Source of the DNA: Warburgia ugandensis | Taxonomy: Eukaryota > Streptophyta > Magnoliopsida > Canellales > Canellaceae | Length of the DNA stretch: 64,000 nucleotides | Assembly: GCA_035236585.1 (NCBI GenBank) | Contig: CP141126.1 | Location: forward strand, 6,647,001-6,711,000 | Direction: 5' to 3' | Translations under genes and position numbers: made by a program | In this document: piece by piece, positions 12,201 to 24,083 of the stretch | Numbering within the stretch: position 1 is the first letter of the stretch | Layout: the number at the start of each line of letters is the position of its first letter | Notes under the pieces: model-generated | Seen by the model: only the letters and a program-made list of their open reading frames with translations | Told to the model about the DNA's origin: nothing | Databases searched by the model: none

Positions 12201-15200
12201 GTCCAGTAAGGAGAAACAGAGAACAAAATCTCTAAAAACACTTGAAACTCTAAAATAATAAGAAAGGCAGAAAACTCTCATGTCCGTGATGAGTGGTAGA
12301 CAGAACCAGGTTAAATGAACCTGACAAACAGACTTCATACTGGGCCAGACGGTCATAAAACAACTCATGCTCTTAACTGACAAGGATCCTAATTTAATCA
12401 AGGACAAAAGATTGTAAATGAAGTAATAGATGAGAAATGAGTTCCGATACTCTGGACAAATATAAATAAGAACTTAATAAAGAAACTGGAACTAAAAACG
12501 CGACTGAAGTATGCTAAAGCATATAGCTTACATATACGTCACATGCTCCTACATGGCCCAATCATCCAAGATGCAAGTTGTACAAACCAAAATCAGGATA
12601 TTGTTACTTCACATATTGAATTGGTTTATTGAAGCAATTCGAAGCAAGTGGCACATCTTTTGTAGGAAGGATGAAAATTTGCAAGAAAAGTGAATATGTA
12701 TCTTATGGGAGCAACCAGAACAAGATGCATGATACCCGAAAAATGCATAGAAAACAGAATGACCCCAAAAATCATTGGTACATGAGTTACAATAGTGTGA
12801 GCCCAAGTCATGTTGTTCTTATGAATAAGATTGACTTCTTAACTCATGCCAAAAAAGCATAGAAAGCTAAGAAGTCTACATAAATCTAAATCAAATATTC
12901 AGAAGTAAATACCTTAAAAGGATAATTGACTTTAAGAGCATAATGTTCCCCAATAGGTATATCAGATCTCTCAAATGCATAGGCCCGCTGCAATTTTGTC
13001 AGAGATAAATATCTATGTAAACTGAAGCAACCCACTTAAGAACATAATAAAGCAGGAGATAAAAGATGTAGCGACTAAACAGACCTTAACCGGAGCCATG
13101 CTAAAAGTCGACACATTTAGATCCAACAGCCGATTTGCTACTTCGTTCTTTAGTCCTGATGCCATCTCCTGAAAAAGACAGAAAATTTTGCATCAACTTT
13201 GCACGTGCACAGGCATATATATCATGCCTGTATCCCTGCAGAAAAATGGAACTTTGGAATGTTATCATAACATATGTCTCTCCGATTGCTCATGCCCTAA
13301 AATGTCAGTGGATATAGAAGTTACTTGAAGCTTCGATCTTAAAGCTGCAGGTGAAGTTTGCGTGTTGCTGCCATTTCCTTCAAGCTCCATGATCTCATTG
13401 TTTTGAAATACGGAACCATTTGGGATTGCATATACACATCTCTGCATGTTCCTCACGACCGCACAGCAACTCTGATATGCATTACCTGCTTTAACCTACC
13501 ACATGAACAGATATTCATCTAGTCAAAAGGCTGTCTTGCATCCAAGATCGCAAATAGATTAACTCGAATGATTTAAGAATATATAAACATGACACTTCTC
13601 ATGCAGTCTTCTTGCATAAAATGCCAACCAGGAAACCAAGTAGGAAATATACAAACTGTGGAAACAAAATTGTTCTAGTGTCTGGTTAACATAAGCTTCA
13701 ACTATCCAGTAAGTAACAAAAGCAACAATTTGAGCAAAGGTTTAATGTTTTATAATGATGTTGCATCTTTGGAACCGTTGAAGATCATCCTTGCAAAGCG
13801 TTCAGAACATATAAAATTTTCAAAAGTATGTTCAAGGGAATATATTGCTTACATGATCATTGCTACTAGTAAGATTACCTTTATTGATTTATGAAAAATA
13901 TGGGTCTTTAAATCACCTAGCAATGGACTTAAATCTTCACCAACTTGACACTATTGTACTCATATTCATAGGACACTTTAGTCATCAAACAACAAAATGC
14001 AACATAATTAGAAATGCATTATGAACTACAATGTTGTGTGTAGATGCTCCTATCAATGCAATTTGCAGTAGTCCTGGATTGAATTGAGAAGCACTTCTAC
14101 GAAAATTAAAATGATATAAACCAAGTACCTTCCCGAAGAGATACAACGTGCCCAAATTAGCACCATAGAGCTCCTCGTGAGCATCAATCATATAAAAAGG
14201 CAGTGATCCATCAGGCTCCAGCATAAACTCCGACTTATCATCAGTAACAGGATTCGATGAAACAGTCCTGCCATCAGTACCAGTATTCCCGTTTTCTACT
14301 TTGCAGACCTCCTTCCATTCAGCAGCAGCACTCAATGCAGGGTCAGCCTCCACCTTAATCTTCGCATTGAGTGAAAAAACCCCGTCGCTCTTTGCCGTTT
14401 CCATTTTCAGCTGACCATTGTCCAATGCCTCCACGCTGGCTGAAGAGTTGGAAGGCGGCAGATTTTGATCAAGGATTGCATCGGATTTTAAAAGGCTCTC
14501 GTCTTTCAGCCCCATAGGCTTGTCTTTCTTCGAACCAAAATCACCATTCTCTTGCAAACCCGGGTTCAGTTCTCCACACAGAACCTTATTGCTTTTGGGT
14601 ATAATTTCAGGATTAATAACAACGGGTTGTAGCTCATTCTTAACCGGCACGAAATTCTTTGCGACTGATAACATACCTGGCGTTCCCCGTCGTCTTCTCT
14701 CTCTGTCAGATTCATCAGGCGCAAACTCCGCAATCACATCATCGACAATACTATCTGCAACAGATCCTCTGCCCTTATCATCCTTACCCTTGTTGAAAAC
14801 CGAAGACGTGAACATCGAAGAAAGCCGCTGTTTCCCCATCAAAGCCGCAGCGGCTGAAAGTGAAGAAGGTTTCTTAGGTGGCGGGTCTTTTTTCGGGGGT
14901 TTTTTCTTCTTGGGTTTTTCCAGTTCGACATCAGATTCGTCAGAAGAAGGGGGCAATCCATTTTGTCCCCAGTCTTCTTCTTCGCCTTCATCCCCGTATC
15001 CAAGGCCGTTGTCGTCGACGATGAATTCACGAGCAGCGTCACGGCGCTTCGCAACTAGGGCAGCGTAATCTGATTCGTCAACTGTGTCATAGATGGGTTC
15101 TTCCATTTTTATCTGGTAGTCATTTTCGGAACGCCGGCCATTCTGTCGGAGGGCTCTTAGGCGTTCTAGGGCCCCGGCACGAGCGCTGGCCTCAGGGCCC

Positions 15201-15233
15201 TTGGTTCGTCGCCGGAGGGAGACCAACGGCTCA

Positions 15234-15238
<5 letters not shown>
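3296..15238 (-). CDS. POLA1: DNA polymerase alpha catalytic subunit, complete, 31 coding exons
   Basis: Catalytic subunit of the polymerase alpha-primase complex, which extends RNA primers at origins and on the lagging strand; the Arabidopsis homologue is ICU2. Exons in coding order: 15238-14129, 13495-13325, 13168-13085, 12987-12913, 12105-12041, 11755-11665, 11331-11143, 10838-10675, 10569-10455, 10031-9852, 9735-9622, 9504-9385, 9295-8975, 8817-8725, 7604-7486, 7391-7319, 7152-7096, 6411-6319, 6165-6043, 5954-5857, 5738-5693, 5514-5401, 5303-5220, 4880-4767, 4666-4577, 4487-4411, 4325-4106, 4023-3970, 3849-3730, 3614-3540, 3442-3296. They sum to 1531 residues with all phases consistent, close to the roughly 1520 known in plants. 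Exon 1 is a 370-residue acidic and lysine-rich amino end. Family B motifs: [11 protein letters not shown] near residue 923, [13 protein letters not shown] near 1000, YGDTDS near 1050. Two carboxyl zinc modules follow: CPSC...CCPRC, then CDDETC...CPNYPRC. Intron 8 (10570-10674) uses a GC donor; the rest are GT-AG. Intron 17 carries two SINEs. The gene looks intact. Confidence 0.96.
6544..6722 (-). mobile_element. Au SINE, full length, in POLA1 intron 17
   Basis: Reads on the minus strand from GGGGAGCCTTGGCGCAACGG (tRNA-like A box) through a B box near GTCACGGGTTCAAGG to GGGCTGCCCTTT. Flanked by an exact 18-bp target duplication, TTCATCCCCAAACTAAAT, at 6526-6543 and 6723-6740. The exact duplication suggests a relatively young insertion. 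Confidence 0.93.
6854..6950 (-). mobile_element. Short SINE of a second family (copy 1), in POLA1 intron 17
   Basis: On the minus strand: an A-box-like TGTAGCACAAAGG, a B-box-like GGTCACGGGTTTGAGGC, then an A-rich tail. Flanked by an 11-bp duplication, CAAGGTCTTGA, at 6843-6853 and 6951-6961. About 97 bp, shorter than Au and without its 3' half. Related copies lie near 27827 and 55301. Confidence 0.6.

Positions 15239-15296
<58 letters not shown>
15239..15296. repeat. (CT)29 microsatellite abutting the POLA1 start codon
   Basis: Pure CT on the plus strand, so (GA)29 in the POLA1 leader, running straight into the ATG at 15238-15236 with no spacer. Length changes here would alter the sequence directly before the start codon. 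Confidence 0.95.
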
Positions 15297-15300
<4 letters not shown>

Positions 15301-15367
15301 TTCAGTAAGGTTGATAGATTTCACCTCTTCTTCTGTCGAGAAGATGAAATCAGATCTGGTTGATTGT

Positions 15368-15396
15368 GGCGGGAAAGACTTGGATTTGGCGCCAAA
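15368..15396 (-). promoter_or_regulatory. Two E2F-type sites upstream of POLA1
   Basis: GGCGGGAAA at 15368-15376 and the palindrome TTTGGCGCCAAA at 15385-15396 both fit the E2F/DP consensus TTTSSCGC. They lie 130-158 bp upstream of the POLA1 ATG. E2F control of replication genes at G1/S is established in plants; binding here is inferred from sequence only. Confidence 0.75.
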
Positions 15397-15419
15397 AACA
15401 AATCTTGCGCCTTGAAGAC

Positions 15420-16785
15420 GCCCGTTATAATCAAAAACGAGTAACGCTAGTATAAAGCACGACGGCACCCGAACAAGCTTTCGCTGCCCATAGTGGACCC
15501 TACCTACAATTGATCCAATCCGTTTATCTTTCATAACCAAGTTTGGATATCTCATGCCTCGGAAAAGTCATTAGCATATAAGAATACTGCTTTAATCTTT
15601 CGGACAATTAGAAGGTCTTCAAAAGCAAATGTTTGCATTTAACGAACTAAAATACAATTTCTTAGAAGCCAATAATTTATTTTTTTGCCATAAAATATCC
15701 AAACTTTGATACATCAGATGAATGGCTTGGATTAACGGCATATAGGGCTCGCCATAGAAAAGTAGAGCCACTTCTCCGTTGAAATGATTGGATACTTATC
15801 TACTGTAGATGGGCCGGATGATAAGATCATATTACAAATGGCCTATCGGCTCACCTCGAGCGATGATTGAGATGAAGTATCCATCTGGTAGCTCACGTTT
15901 TAGATCACCAACTACCCAACTATCCGATTGGAAGATCCTAACCATTGAATGTGTGTTTGCTCTCAGGCCATTGGAGATCCACAGCCTTTTAAATGTGTGA
16001 TCTAGGTAGTCTAGTGAGTGAAATAGACCATATCAAAAGAAATGCTATCCGGGTGACTGACTCTGTAACTTCTCCCTCTGGAGCTAACCTCTAGATGATC
16101 TGACCTGTTCATCTTCTTCCCCCTCCCTAAGATTGACTGCACGGCAAAGATCTTCCCATCCATTGTCCGTGACTGCAAAAAAATGCAAAGGTAGTAGCCA
16201 AATGATTCCCAAGGCTGACTGAGTGCAAGTCCTGAAATTGCTGATCTAAACTATAAGAACAAGATATTGCTGATCCTTGCCTGGCACTTCCCCCCTGTCC
16301 ATCATTAATTTCCTAGTCCCCAATCTATCTCTAAATCGTAAACATTCTGTTATTTAGCCACCGAAGTCGTGTTTTTAGACTAAGCCACTGATGGAGTCGA
16401 TTAGGGATCCCTGCTCAATTTTGTAGATGGATTAATTCTCTAATTTAACCCCACGTCTAGCGAACCTCAGTCTATGCCCTGACCCTTGACATCTTGTTTC
16501 TAGGGGACCTTAGCCTTTCAGAAGAACATAACAAAGATCCCCTTATTTCAAGGGTAATCCCTCAAATGCATGCACTTGCTAGTTGCTACTGGTCTCGGCC
16601 ACCGATTATCTTGCTACTGACTCAACCCCATGACACATATTCTACAGTAGGCAAGAGGCCAATATAGCAGAAGGGTGACACTTTATAAGAGCCCGTCCCT
16701 GTACTTGTGGATTAAGTATCTACAATTATCAAGGGTCTAGCTAAAAAAAGGTACTCATTTGGCATTTGAAGGAATCCCCTGTCGG
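15420..16785. other. Spacer upstream of POLA1
   Basis: Distal POLA1 upstream region and unassigned DNA. 15700-16100 has phrases common in plant non-autonomous DNA-transposon remnants (ATCCGATTGGAAGATC), but no clear terminal inverted repeats were found. No coding signal. Confidence 0.45.
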
Positions 16786-17590
16786 CCATCATCATCGTCA
16801 TCACCAAAGACCTTGTCCCAATTAAGGGCTGGTCACATGAGTCTTATTCCTCCATCTCTCTCTATTAAGTACCATAGTTTCATTTAATTCCAAAATTTTT
16901 AAATCTTTTCTCAACACTTTCATCCACGTTCTTTTGGGCCTTCACCTAGCCCCTTTACAACCTTCTACTTGCATTATCTCACTCCTTCTAATCGGTGTTA
17001 TTTTCGGTCTCCTTTAGACGCGTCAAACCACTTAAATCTAATCTCTCTCATCTTGTTATTTATTAGGGCTATCCCTAAGTTTTCTCTAATGTTTTCATTT
17101 CTAATTCTATCATTTCTTGTCTTGCCACTTATCCATCTCAACATCCTTATTTCCACAACACTCATCTTATGAACGCGATTTTCCTTAATTGCCCAACACT
17201 CTGATCTATGGAGCATGGCTAGCCTGCTGGCCAACCTATAGATTTTTTCTTTTAGTTTGAGTGACACCTGCCGATCACACAAATCTCCAGATGCAATGCT
17301 TAGATTCTCTAGGTAAGCTCCCACTTAATCTCTCCACTCATGAATCATTGATCCTAATTATTGAAAGAGGCCTTTTACGGAGATTTCTTAGTTATCAATC
17401 TTAACTAGTGTTCTACTCATACTCCTTGCTAAAATTGCATTCCATATATTTTTGTCTTAGTTTGGCTGATTTAAAATCCTTTAGATTCTAATGCTTTTCT
17501 CCATAACTCTAACTTTGTGTTTACATCCTTATCTCTCTCATCAAGTAAAGCTATATCATCTGCAAATAGCATACACCATGGAATCTCCTT
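16786..17590 (-). mobile_element. RTE-type LINE, 5'-truncated 3' fragment (copy A)
   Basis: The minus strand encodes the carboxyl tail typical of plant RTE elements (MLRWISGKTRNDRIRNENIR, then LGIALINNKMREIRFKWF) and ends in an irregular ATG/GATG repeat at 16786-16800. The similarity to copy B stops near 17590, within the DNA for the FADD-motif region, which is the 5' truncation point. The frame is interrupted several times. The element is old. Confidence 0.85.
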
Positions 17591-18502
17591 GTTCCGGTCA
17601 ATCATACAATAGTGAATTTGTTCCCTGACCTTGTACACACCACCCAGGGCACCATGGGAGCTGGACTTCGGTTACCTTAACCGCAAAGAAGGGATGCCAA
17701 CTAATTAATTCATAAGACTTGCCGGGAGATTGAGAACGCGTTATGCAAAGGACCGGGTTCTACACCTCGCAGATCTAAATGAATCAAAACCTTTCTTTTA
17801 AAGGGGGAGTGTTTTATATGATGAATAAAATAGCCCTAATAAATGAAAAGGATTGTCGAATAATTTTGGCCACACTAGTAGTGGCGGAGACTTTTCTCTT
17901 TTGGGGGAGGGGATTCCAGTTTCAAAGATGGACTTGTAGCAGGACATTACAAAGGGATTATATGGTCCCACTCAGAGCGAGAGAGAGAATTTGACCCTTT
18001 CTCCCATTTATCCTGAACTGAACAACATTTGAGATGATCAAAGATACTGTTTTTTTGTTGAGAAACACTTCGCACACATCATTCATTGCTCTAGGATCCA
18101 AAATTCCTCGTCCTTCTACAACTGGTTCCACGTATAACATAGCTCTACCTTTCTTTTACAAATGAAAACAGAAGAAAAGTGATTGATACATGCAAGGAGA
18201 GGGTTTTTAAGATTTCAGGAAGTGAGCTTTGACGGAAAGATGACAAAAGCTTGAATCTGGATTGCATGTCTTAAAGAACAATAGCTCCTAATTGGAGTCT
18301 GGTTTTGTTAAATAGAGAAAATCAATGGTGGGTTTTAGGGGTGTGTAAATTAGATATTGAGATTTGGCGGAGGCTTGGCTATGGGAAATACAAACAAAAA
18401 TGATGGCAAAGATTTAAAATATAAACCTGTAGTCGGGTAACTAAGTTACGTCTTAAAGGTGCTTTACTTGATTCATACACCATTCTATCTCGCTATCACT
18501 TA
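17591..18502. other. Spacer between LINE copy A and the MITE
   Basis: No gene or repeat family recognised. The open frames at 17779-17994 and 17958-18140 show no conserved features. Confidence 0.45.
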
Positions 18503-19001
18503 CAGGACGGCAGTGATGCTTGAGATGGAGTGAGCAGACTTGAAGTGAGAGAAGGTAGGCCATATTGTTATTAGAGGAGCTTAAGCTGGGTTGCAATTAG
18601 GTAATATATTTTCATCTCACTGTTAGTGATGCTTGAGATGAGATGAGAAATTCCTATATCTCAACAAAACTCACTATCACCGATGCTTGATACAAGATGA
18701 AAGATACTAATTTCTAGTCAGATTACTGTTGGTGGATTGCATATCACCTCACCTCAAGCTTCATTGCTGAAGGTGGAGACAATTCATATGGTAAAAGAGA
18801 GCCATTTTTTCTTCCCCTTAGCTCAGCCCACACCTGTGTATTTTGCTCGAGATGAAAAGAAGCTGCATCAAATCATCTGACCCATCTCTTCCAACTCATC
18901 TTAGCCATGTTTGAGTGATATTTCTGGTCATCTTATGTTAAATTCAGTCTTCTCATCTCAAGTCAACCCACTCCATCTCAAGCACCGATGACAGCATGTC
19001 C
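18503..19001. mobile_element. Probable MITE with terminal inverted repeats of about 50 bp
   Basis: The left end carries GCTTGAGATGGAGTG then GACTTGA; the reverse complement of the right end carries GCTTGAGATGGAGTGGGTTG then ACTTGAGATGAG. Internal copies of the GATGCTTGAGATG phrase also occur near 18626 and 18676. There is no open frame of note, so it would be non-autonomous. The exact ends and target duplication could not be fixed. Superfamily unknown. Confidence 0.5.
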
Positions 19002-19158
19002 GAGATGTTGCTTACCGTCCTCATTCCATAACGAAAATGTTCGGGTGTTTCACTTTGCTTTGGAAAACCATTACAAAAAGAATAGACCATTCAAGTCTTC
19101 TTTATGGTCAGTTGCTAGACGAGGCCTGTTGCATTGGGAGAAGATGTGGACAAAGAAA

Positions 19159-20723
19159 ATCATCATCATCATCATCATCATCAAGACCTTATCCCAATTA
19201 GGGTTCGACCACATGAATCTTTTTCCTCCATTCCACTCTATTAAATACCATAATTTCATTTAGTCCCAAAGTTTTTAAATCTTTTCTCACCACTTCTATC
19301 CACGTTCTTTTGGGCCTTCCCCTTGCCCTTTTAGAACCTTCAACTTGTATTGCCTCACTCCTTCTAACTGGTGCCGTTGGTTGCCTCATTTGAACATATC
19401 CAAACCATCTAAGTCTAATCTCCCTCATCTTGTTACCTATTAGCGCTATCCCTAAATTTCCTCTAATATTTTCATTTCTAATTTTATCCTTTCTTGTCTT
19501 ACCACTCATCCATCTCAACATCCTTATTTATGCGACACTCAGCCTATGAGTATAATGTTCCTTAACTGCCCAACACTCTGATCCATAGAGCATGACCGGC
19601 CTAATAGCTATCCTATAAAATTTTCTTTTAGTTTGAGTGGCACCTGCCAATCACATAAAATACCCGATGCACATCTCCATTTGTTCCAACCTGCTTGGAT
19701 TCTCTGGGTAACCTCCCTCTCAATCTCTCCACTCTCATGGATCAATAATCTTAAGTATCGGAAGTGGTCTCTCATGGGGACCTCTTGGTTATCAATCTTG
19801 ACTGGTGCTCCACTCTTACTCTCCTTACTAAAATTACATTTCATATATTCTGTCTTAGTTCAGCTAATTTTAAATCCTTCCGATTCTAATGCTTCTCTCC
19901 ATAACTCTAGCTTTATGTTTACACCCTCCCTTGTCTCATCAAGTAGGACTATGTCGTCTGCAAATAGCATGCACAAGGGAATCTCCTCATGTAGATGTTT
20001 TGTTAACTCATTCAAAATTAATGTGAAAAGGTATGGACTCAATGCCGATCCTTGGTGCAATCCGACAATGACAGGAAAATCACCAGTCACGCCACTAGTG
20101 GTCTTAACATTTGTTACTGCTCCCGTATACATATCTTTAATTATGTCTATATATCCCTGAGAAACCCCTTTAACACCCAACACCCTCAATATTAATTCTC
20201 TAAGAACTCTATCATAAGTTTTATCTAAGTCAATAAAGACCATGTGTAGGTCTTTTCTCCTCTCCCTATATTTCTCTACTAATTGTCTTAGTAAGAAAAT
20301 AGCTTCCATGGTAGACCTCCTAAGCATGAAACCAAACTGATTATCCAATACACTTGTTTCATGTCGTAGCCTTTTCTCAATCACTCTTTCAAAAAGTTTC
20401 ATGGTGTGGCTTATAAGTTTGATCCCTCGATAATGAGTGCAGCTCTGAATGTCTCATTTATTCTTATAGATTTGTACAATAGAGCTTTTCCTCCACTCAT
20501 CAAGCATTTTCTTTGATTTTATAATCTTGTTAAACAACTTGGTCAACCAAACTACCCCACTATCTCCCATATGCTTCCAAACCTCTATTGGTATATTATC
20601 AGGCCCCATGGCCTTTCCTAATTTTATCTTTCTCAAGGCCTCTTTTACTTCAAGCATTCTAATCCTACGTTCATATCTATAATATCCAGTGTTATTTAGA
20701 TTCATAGAAATGAATGAAAACAA
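19159..20723 (-). mobile_element. RTE-type LINE, 5'-truncated reverse transcriptase part (copy B)
   Basis: Minus-strand order: 20723-20454 (GKAMGPDNIPIEVWKHMGD, then DEWRKSSIVQIYKNK), 20402-19860 with palm motifs ([37 protein letters not shown]), 19844-19608, and the tail 19521-19198 (GKTRKDKIRNENIRGNLG, then RARGRPKRTWIEVVRKDL). It ends at 19159 in an (ATG)n array, the kind of simple-repeat tail RTE elements use. At least three frame interruptions, so inactive. The endonuclease domain is missing. It sits next to the MITE. Confidence 0.93.
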
Positions 20724-22184
20724 GGCAAAACATGAAAAGAGATTAGTTTAGTAACAAGAAATTACCCTTCAAAGTTAAAGTAAGGTGCATTTAAATATGT
20801 TTCACAATCAGATCGTATAAAGGAAAGTATACCACTTTGGCCCATCTAAAACCCATATGATCGGATGGTTAGGGAAAACAAAGAAACTCAACTACTCAGA
20901 GAAATGCTCAAGAATGTCCGAACAAATCTTGGTCCAGAAAAGAGACAGTTTGCATTTTTCAGAACAAACGTTCTCCCATTTGCAGTTCCAGGCAATTGTG
21001 AAGTGAGCTAGATCATCTATTTATTATGGGATCCACATAGTTGGTGGTTGCCAACTTGATCAACAGCCCGTTTGTCATGGGTACAGTGAACGAGAGTGTC
21101 ATAAAATATGAGTCGGATGGTGTTCTTGTTTTTTTTATCAATAATGACTCAGAGGAATGCTAAACTGACGGCGAAGGGAAGCGTGTCTAATGACCACAAT
21201 TTTTTAAGCCCACTTTTACATGATTTAACTTGTTCATCTAGTTACTCTGCCTTTGGATGTCTAACGCTCCTCGACCGGTTAGACATCTCGTAACTCCTCG
21301 TTCGGGTCATGCAAAGGTGAGCTTCAAAACACGTTGTCGCTGGATACACACCTCCCTTTGCGGTCAGTTTAGCATCCGTCTGTTCAGTTTAAGTACTTAT
21401 CAGGATGGGAGTTTGTTTAGATTTTTGCATGACTCTATCGTTTTGGCAACATTCTATGGTTGTGGTGGAGGATCATCTGTTGGATGGATGCGGATTAGAC
21501 AGGCTTTCACCTAAAAACTGAACTCCCAGCAGCTTCAGTCATGTGATCTTATTGATTTCTTGGTGCAGTTCGTTCGTAAAGCTAAACATTCTGGGTGCAC
21601 TACCAATAACTTCATGCTGAAAAGCAAATTAGCTAGACACCAAAAGTAGCAGCGCACACAACAATTGCAGCCCCGTAGTCAATGAATCAGTTTGGCAATA
21701 AAAATCGAGTAATGCTGTAGTAGAGCGCCACAATCCATCAGTATCGGTTTAATCACTCGCTCTTGTATGAAGGAGGTTTCCATTGGATGATCTGACCAAT
21801 TCACCGGGTTACTCCAGTCTCCAGCTTGGGATGTCTAGCTGGAAGGTGCAAAATCGTGCGAAATGAATGATTCTCACGTCCTAAATGCTGTATTTTTCTA
21901 TCGTTGGGTGTCGGCCGTGTTACATCACACAGACTAAAATCATCCGTTCTGCCTGCATTTTAGACTACCAGACATCCAAAGCCGGAGTAGCCACGTGAAG
22001 GGGCAAGCTCATCCAATGGTCTGCCTTTTCGTGCAAAAGGAGGAAACGTCGCCAGCATTGTCGCTCTCTACAATAACATTCCTCATCATGCAAAGACCAA
22101 ACCCAAGATGCTGGTCGATAGAAAAGTCCAACTGTTATGAATGAAAATATTAAATGTTGATAAGGTGCTTGATTGAATGGCAGA
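20724..22184. other. Unassigned intergenic DNA
   Basis: No coding gene supported. The phrase GATCTGACC(A/G)ATTCACC plus GGATGTCTAG at 21790-21840 recurs at 35905-35945, which hints at a dispersed low-copy repeat. Its boundaries were not found. Confidence 0.4.
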
Positions 22185-22260
22185 GTGTAAGGTAAAACTG
22201 CATACTATTGACCTTTGTAGTCCACCCCTTTCTAGGATGCACTGGAGCTGCTCCTTAAAA
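22185..22260 (+). mobile_element. Au SINE, 3' fragment
   Basis: Only the 3' half remains, from GTAAGGTAAAACTGCATACT through TTTGTAGTCCACCCC to GGAGCTGCTCCTTAAA. The tRNA-like 5' half is absent. Diverged copy. Confidence 0.75.
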
Positions 22261-23598
22261 AATACACTAAACTTGATGTATGGTTTATGATCCAACTAAT
22301 TCCCTTATATTATAAGTATTTACCAGTAGGTATAGGATTGCGTCACAACATTTATATTCAATAGTCTATGGTATGGTTTTATGTGTCGGCAAATCCATAT
22401 AAATAAGAAAGAACTTCCATGACTTCACATATTAACTCTAATCACATCAAAGAGTTTGTAATCTTCTTTAGGTAGAGCATCATGGAACAGAATCCTCGCA
22501 ACAAACGACACAGGAATTATTGAGGAACGATCAATGATATATCAGTGTGAATTTGCTAATCTTGGCATTGGTCTTACCTTCATTGGATTCTTCTAAACCC
22601 TCTATTCTTTAAAGAGATCCCTATTCAGATGGGCCCTAGACCTTTGTCACCTAGTATCATCCATCAAATGGATGAACTTGGATCCACAAATATTAAGCGG
22701 GCCGGTTCATGGTCAGTCACGGTCAAGACTTTATTCTCTTTGCTGATTGATTTCTCATTTCCGTGCAAATTATAAACAAAGGTGGGGGTCTCCTATAATT
22801 TGATACTCGTTGCAAAAGCTCACATTGAGAGTTTGCCATCGTCGAATCTTGTCAATCACCAATGTGAAACTGAGGGTGAGGAAAAAGATGCCCAATTGGG
22901 TCCCACCACCTCTTAAAGTGTTATGCATCGGTTCATCACTGTTTGGGAGACAAATTACTTACTCATTGCAGCCATCTTAAAAGTCACCCTTGGACCCACA
23001 TGGGGATCTATTTTCTTTGTCAAGGGATCAAATTTCTAAATGGGACCCGGAAGATACAACGTTATAATATCCAACTGCCTCTGCCTGATCAAGTGGCATT
23101 GTGCCGTTGCACTTCTTTAAACCAACGGTTGTACATCACCAACTATAGCATTTGTGGGCCTTGACCATTCCAAGATGAGCCCAGAATGAACGTCCCAAAG
23201 CACCGTCCGCCCACTGTATCTGTAGTTCTGTGCATTACAGCTCCAATGAGAAAACAAAATTAAATAATTAAAAAACTGACAGGACTGAAACTAGAACTTT
23301 GACCTACAAACCAGAAAAATTCAATTCCAAGTAATAATAACAGAAGAAACAGCCCTAGCCCAAAATGCTGTGGATGCAACTAAATCCAATCAATCTCTGA
23401 AAGAAATCTTACTAAATTTAATAACGCTAGTGGGGGATCTTCCAATTCTGAAAGTTCCATCATGCCAGCTGCCACTTTTCTTCCTCACTCGCACCCTCCC
23501 ACTCTCTCTCTAAACGCCACTTCTCTCTAAAGCCTAAAGCCACTCCATTCCCTTCTCTTTTTCTTCTTCTTTTCTCTTTTATTATTCTCCTTCCTCTA
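22261..23598. other. Spacer and upstream region of the At1g01540-type kinase
   Basis: No repeat or gene recognised up to about 23440. From there the DNA becomes pyrimidine-rich (TTCTTCTTTTCTC, CTCTCTCTAA), a common feature of plant leaders, probably the promoter or 5' UTR of the kinase gene. Confidence 0.45.
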
Positions 23599-23617
23599 CT
23601 CTCTCTCTCTCTCTCTC
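23599..23617. repeat. (CT)9 tract in the probable kinase leader
   Basis: Pure CT repeat about 467 bp upstream of the kinase ATG, in a pyrimidine-rich stretch. Short, but it matches the pattern at other genes here. Confidence 0.85.
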
Positions 23618-24083
23618 ATGAGAACAAAAGCCATTGCGGAGAAGATTATCAAAATCTCCTTCGGCACTGCCACCATTTTTTTCTTATATAATTTTCACCA
23701 CTATTCTTTTTTTTCTCAAAATTCACGTAGTCATCAGCTTTGATTCTCATTTTCTTACTCCCTCTCCGTCTATGCCAAACAGACAATAGGAAACCCATTG
23801 GGCAGAAGATACCAAAATACCTCCAGCATCACCATGTCTCCATTTGTTATTTATTTATCTTTTGTCTTTTATTCTCATTGTTGAAGGCCTCAATCCATAA
23901 TTTATCTCTGAAAATTCTCAAAAATTCACACTCGCCAGATTTGGTTCTTTACCAACTTTCTTCCACTTCAAAATCCATTTCTTAAAGAACTGATCGCAAT
24001 CTTTCTCCATTTTCTTCTTTTCTGTTTACTCTTAAATTCCATCGCCACCATCAGAACCTTCTGCAAACCACGGGAAGAACAAA

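Noticed and set aside
14520-15068. 182-codon open frame on the plus strand
   Set aside because: It is the antisense shadow of POLA1 exon 1, whose minus-strand frame matches the family from the ATG onward.
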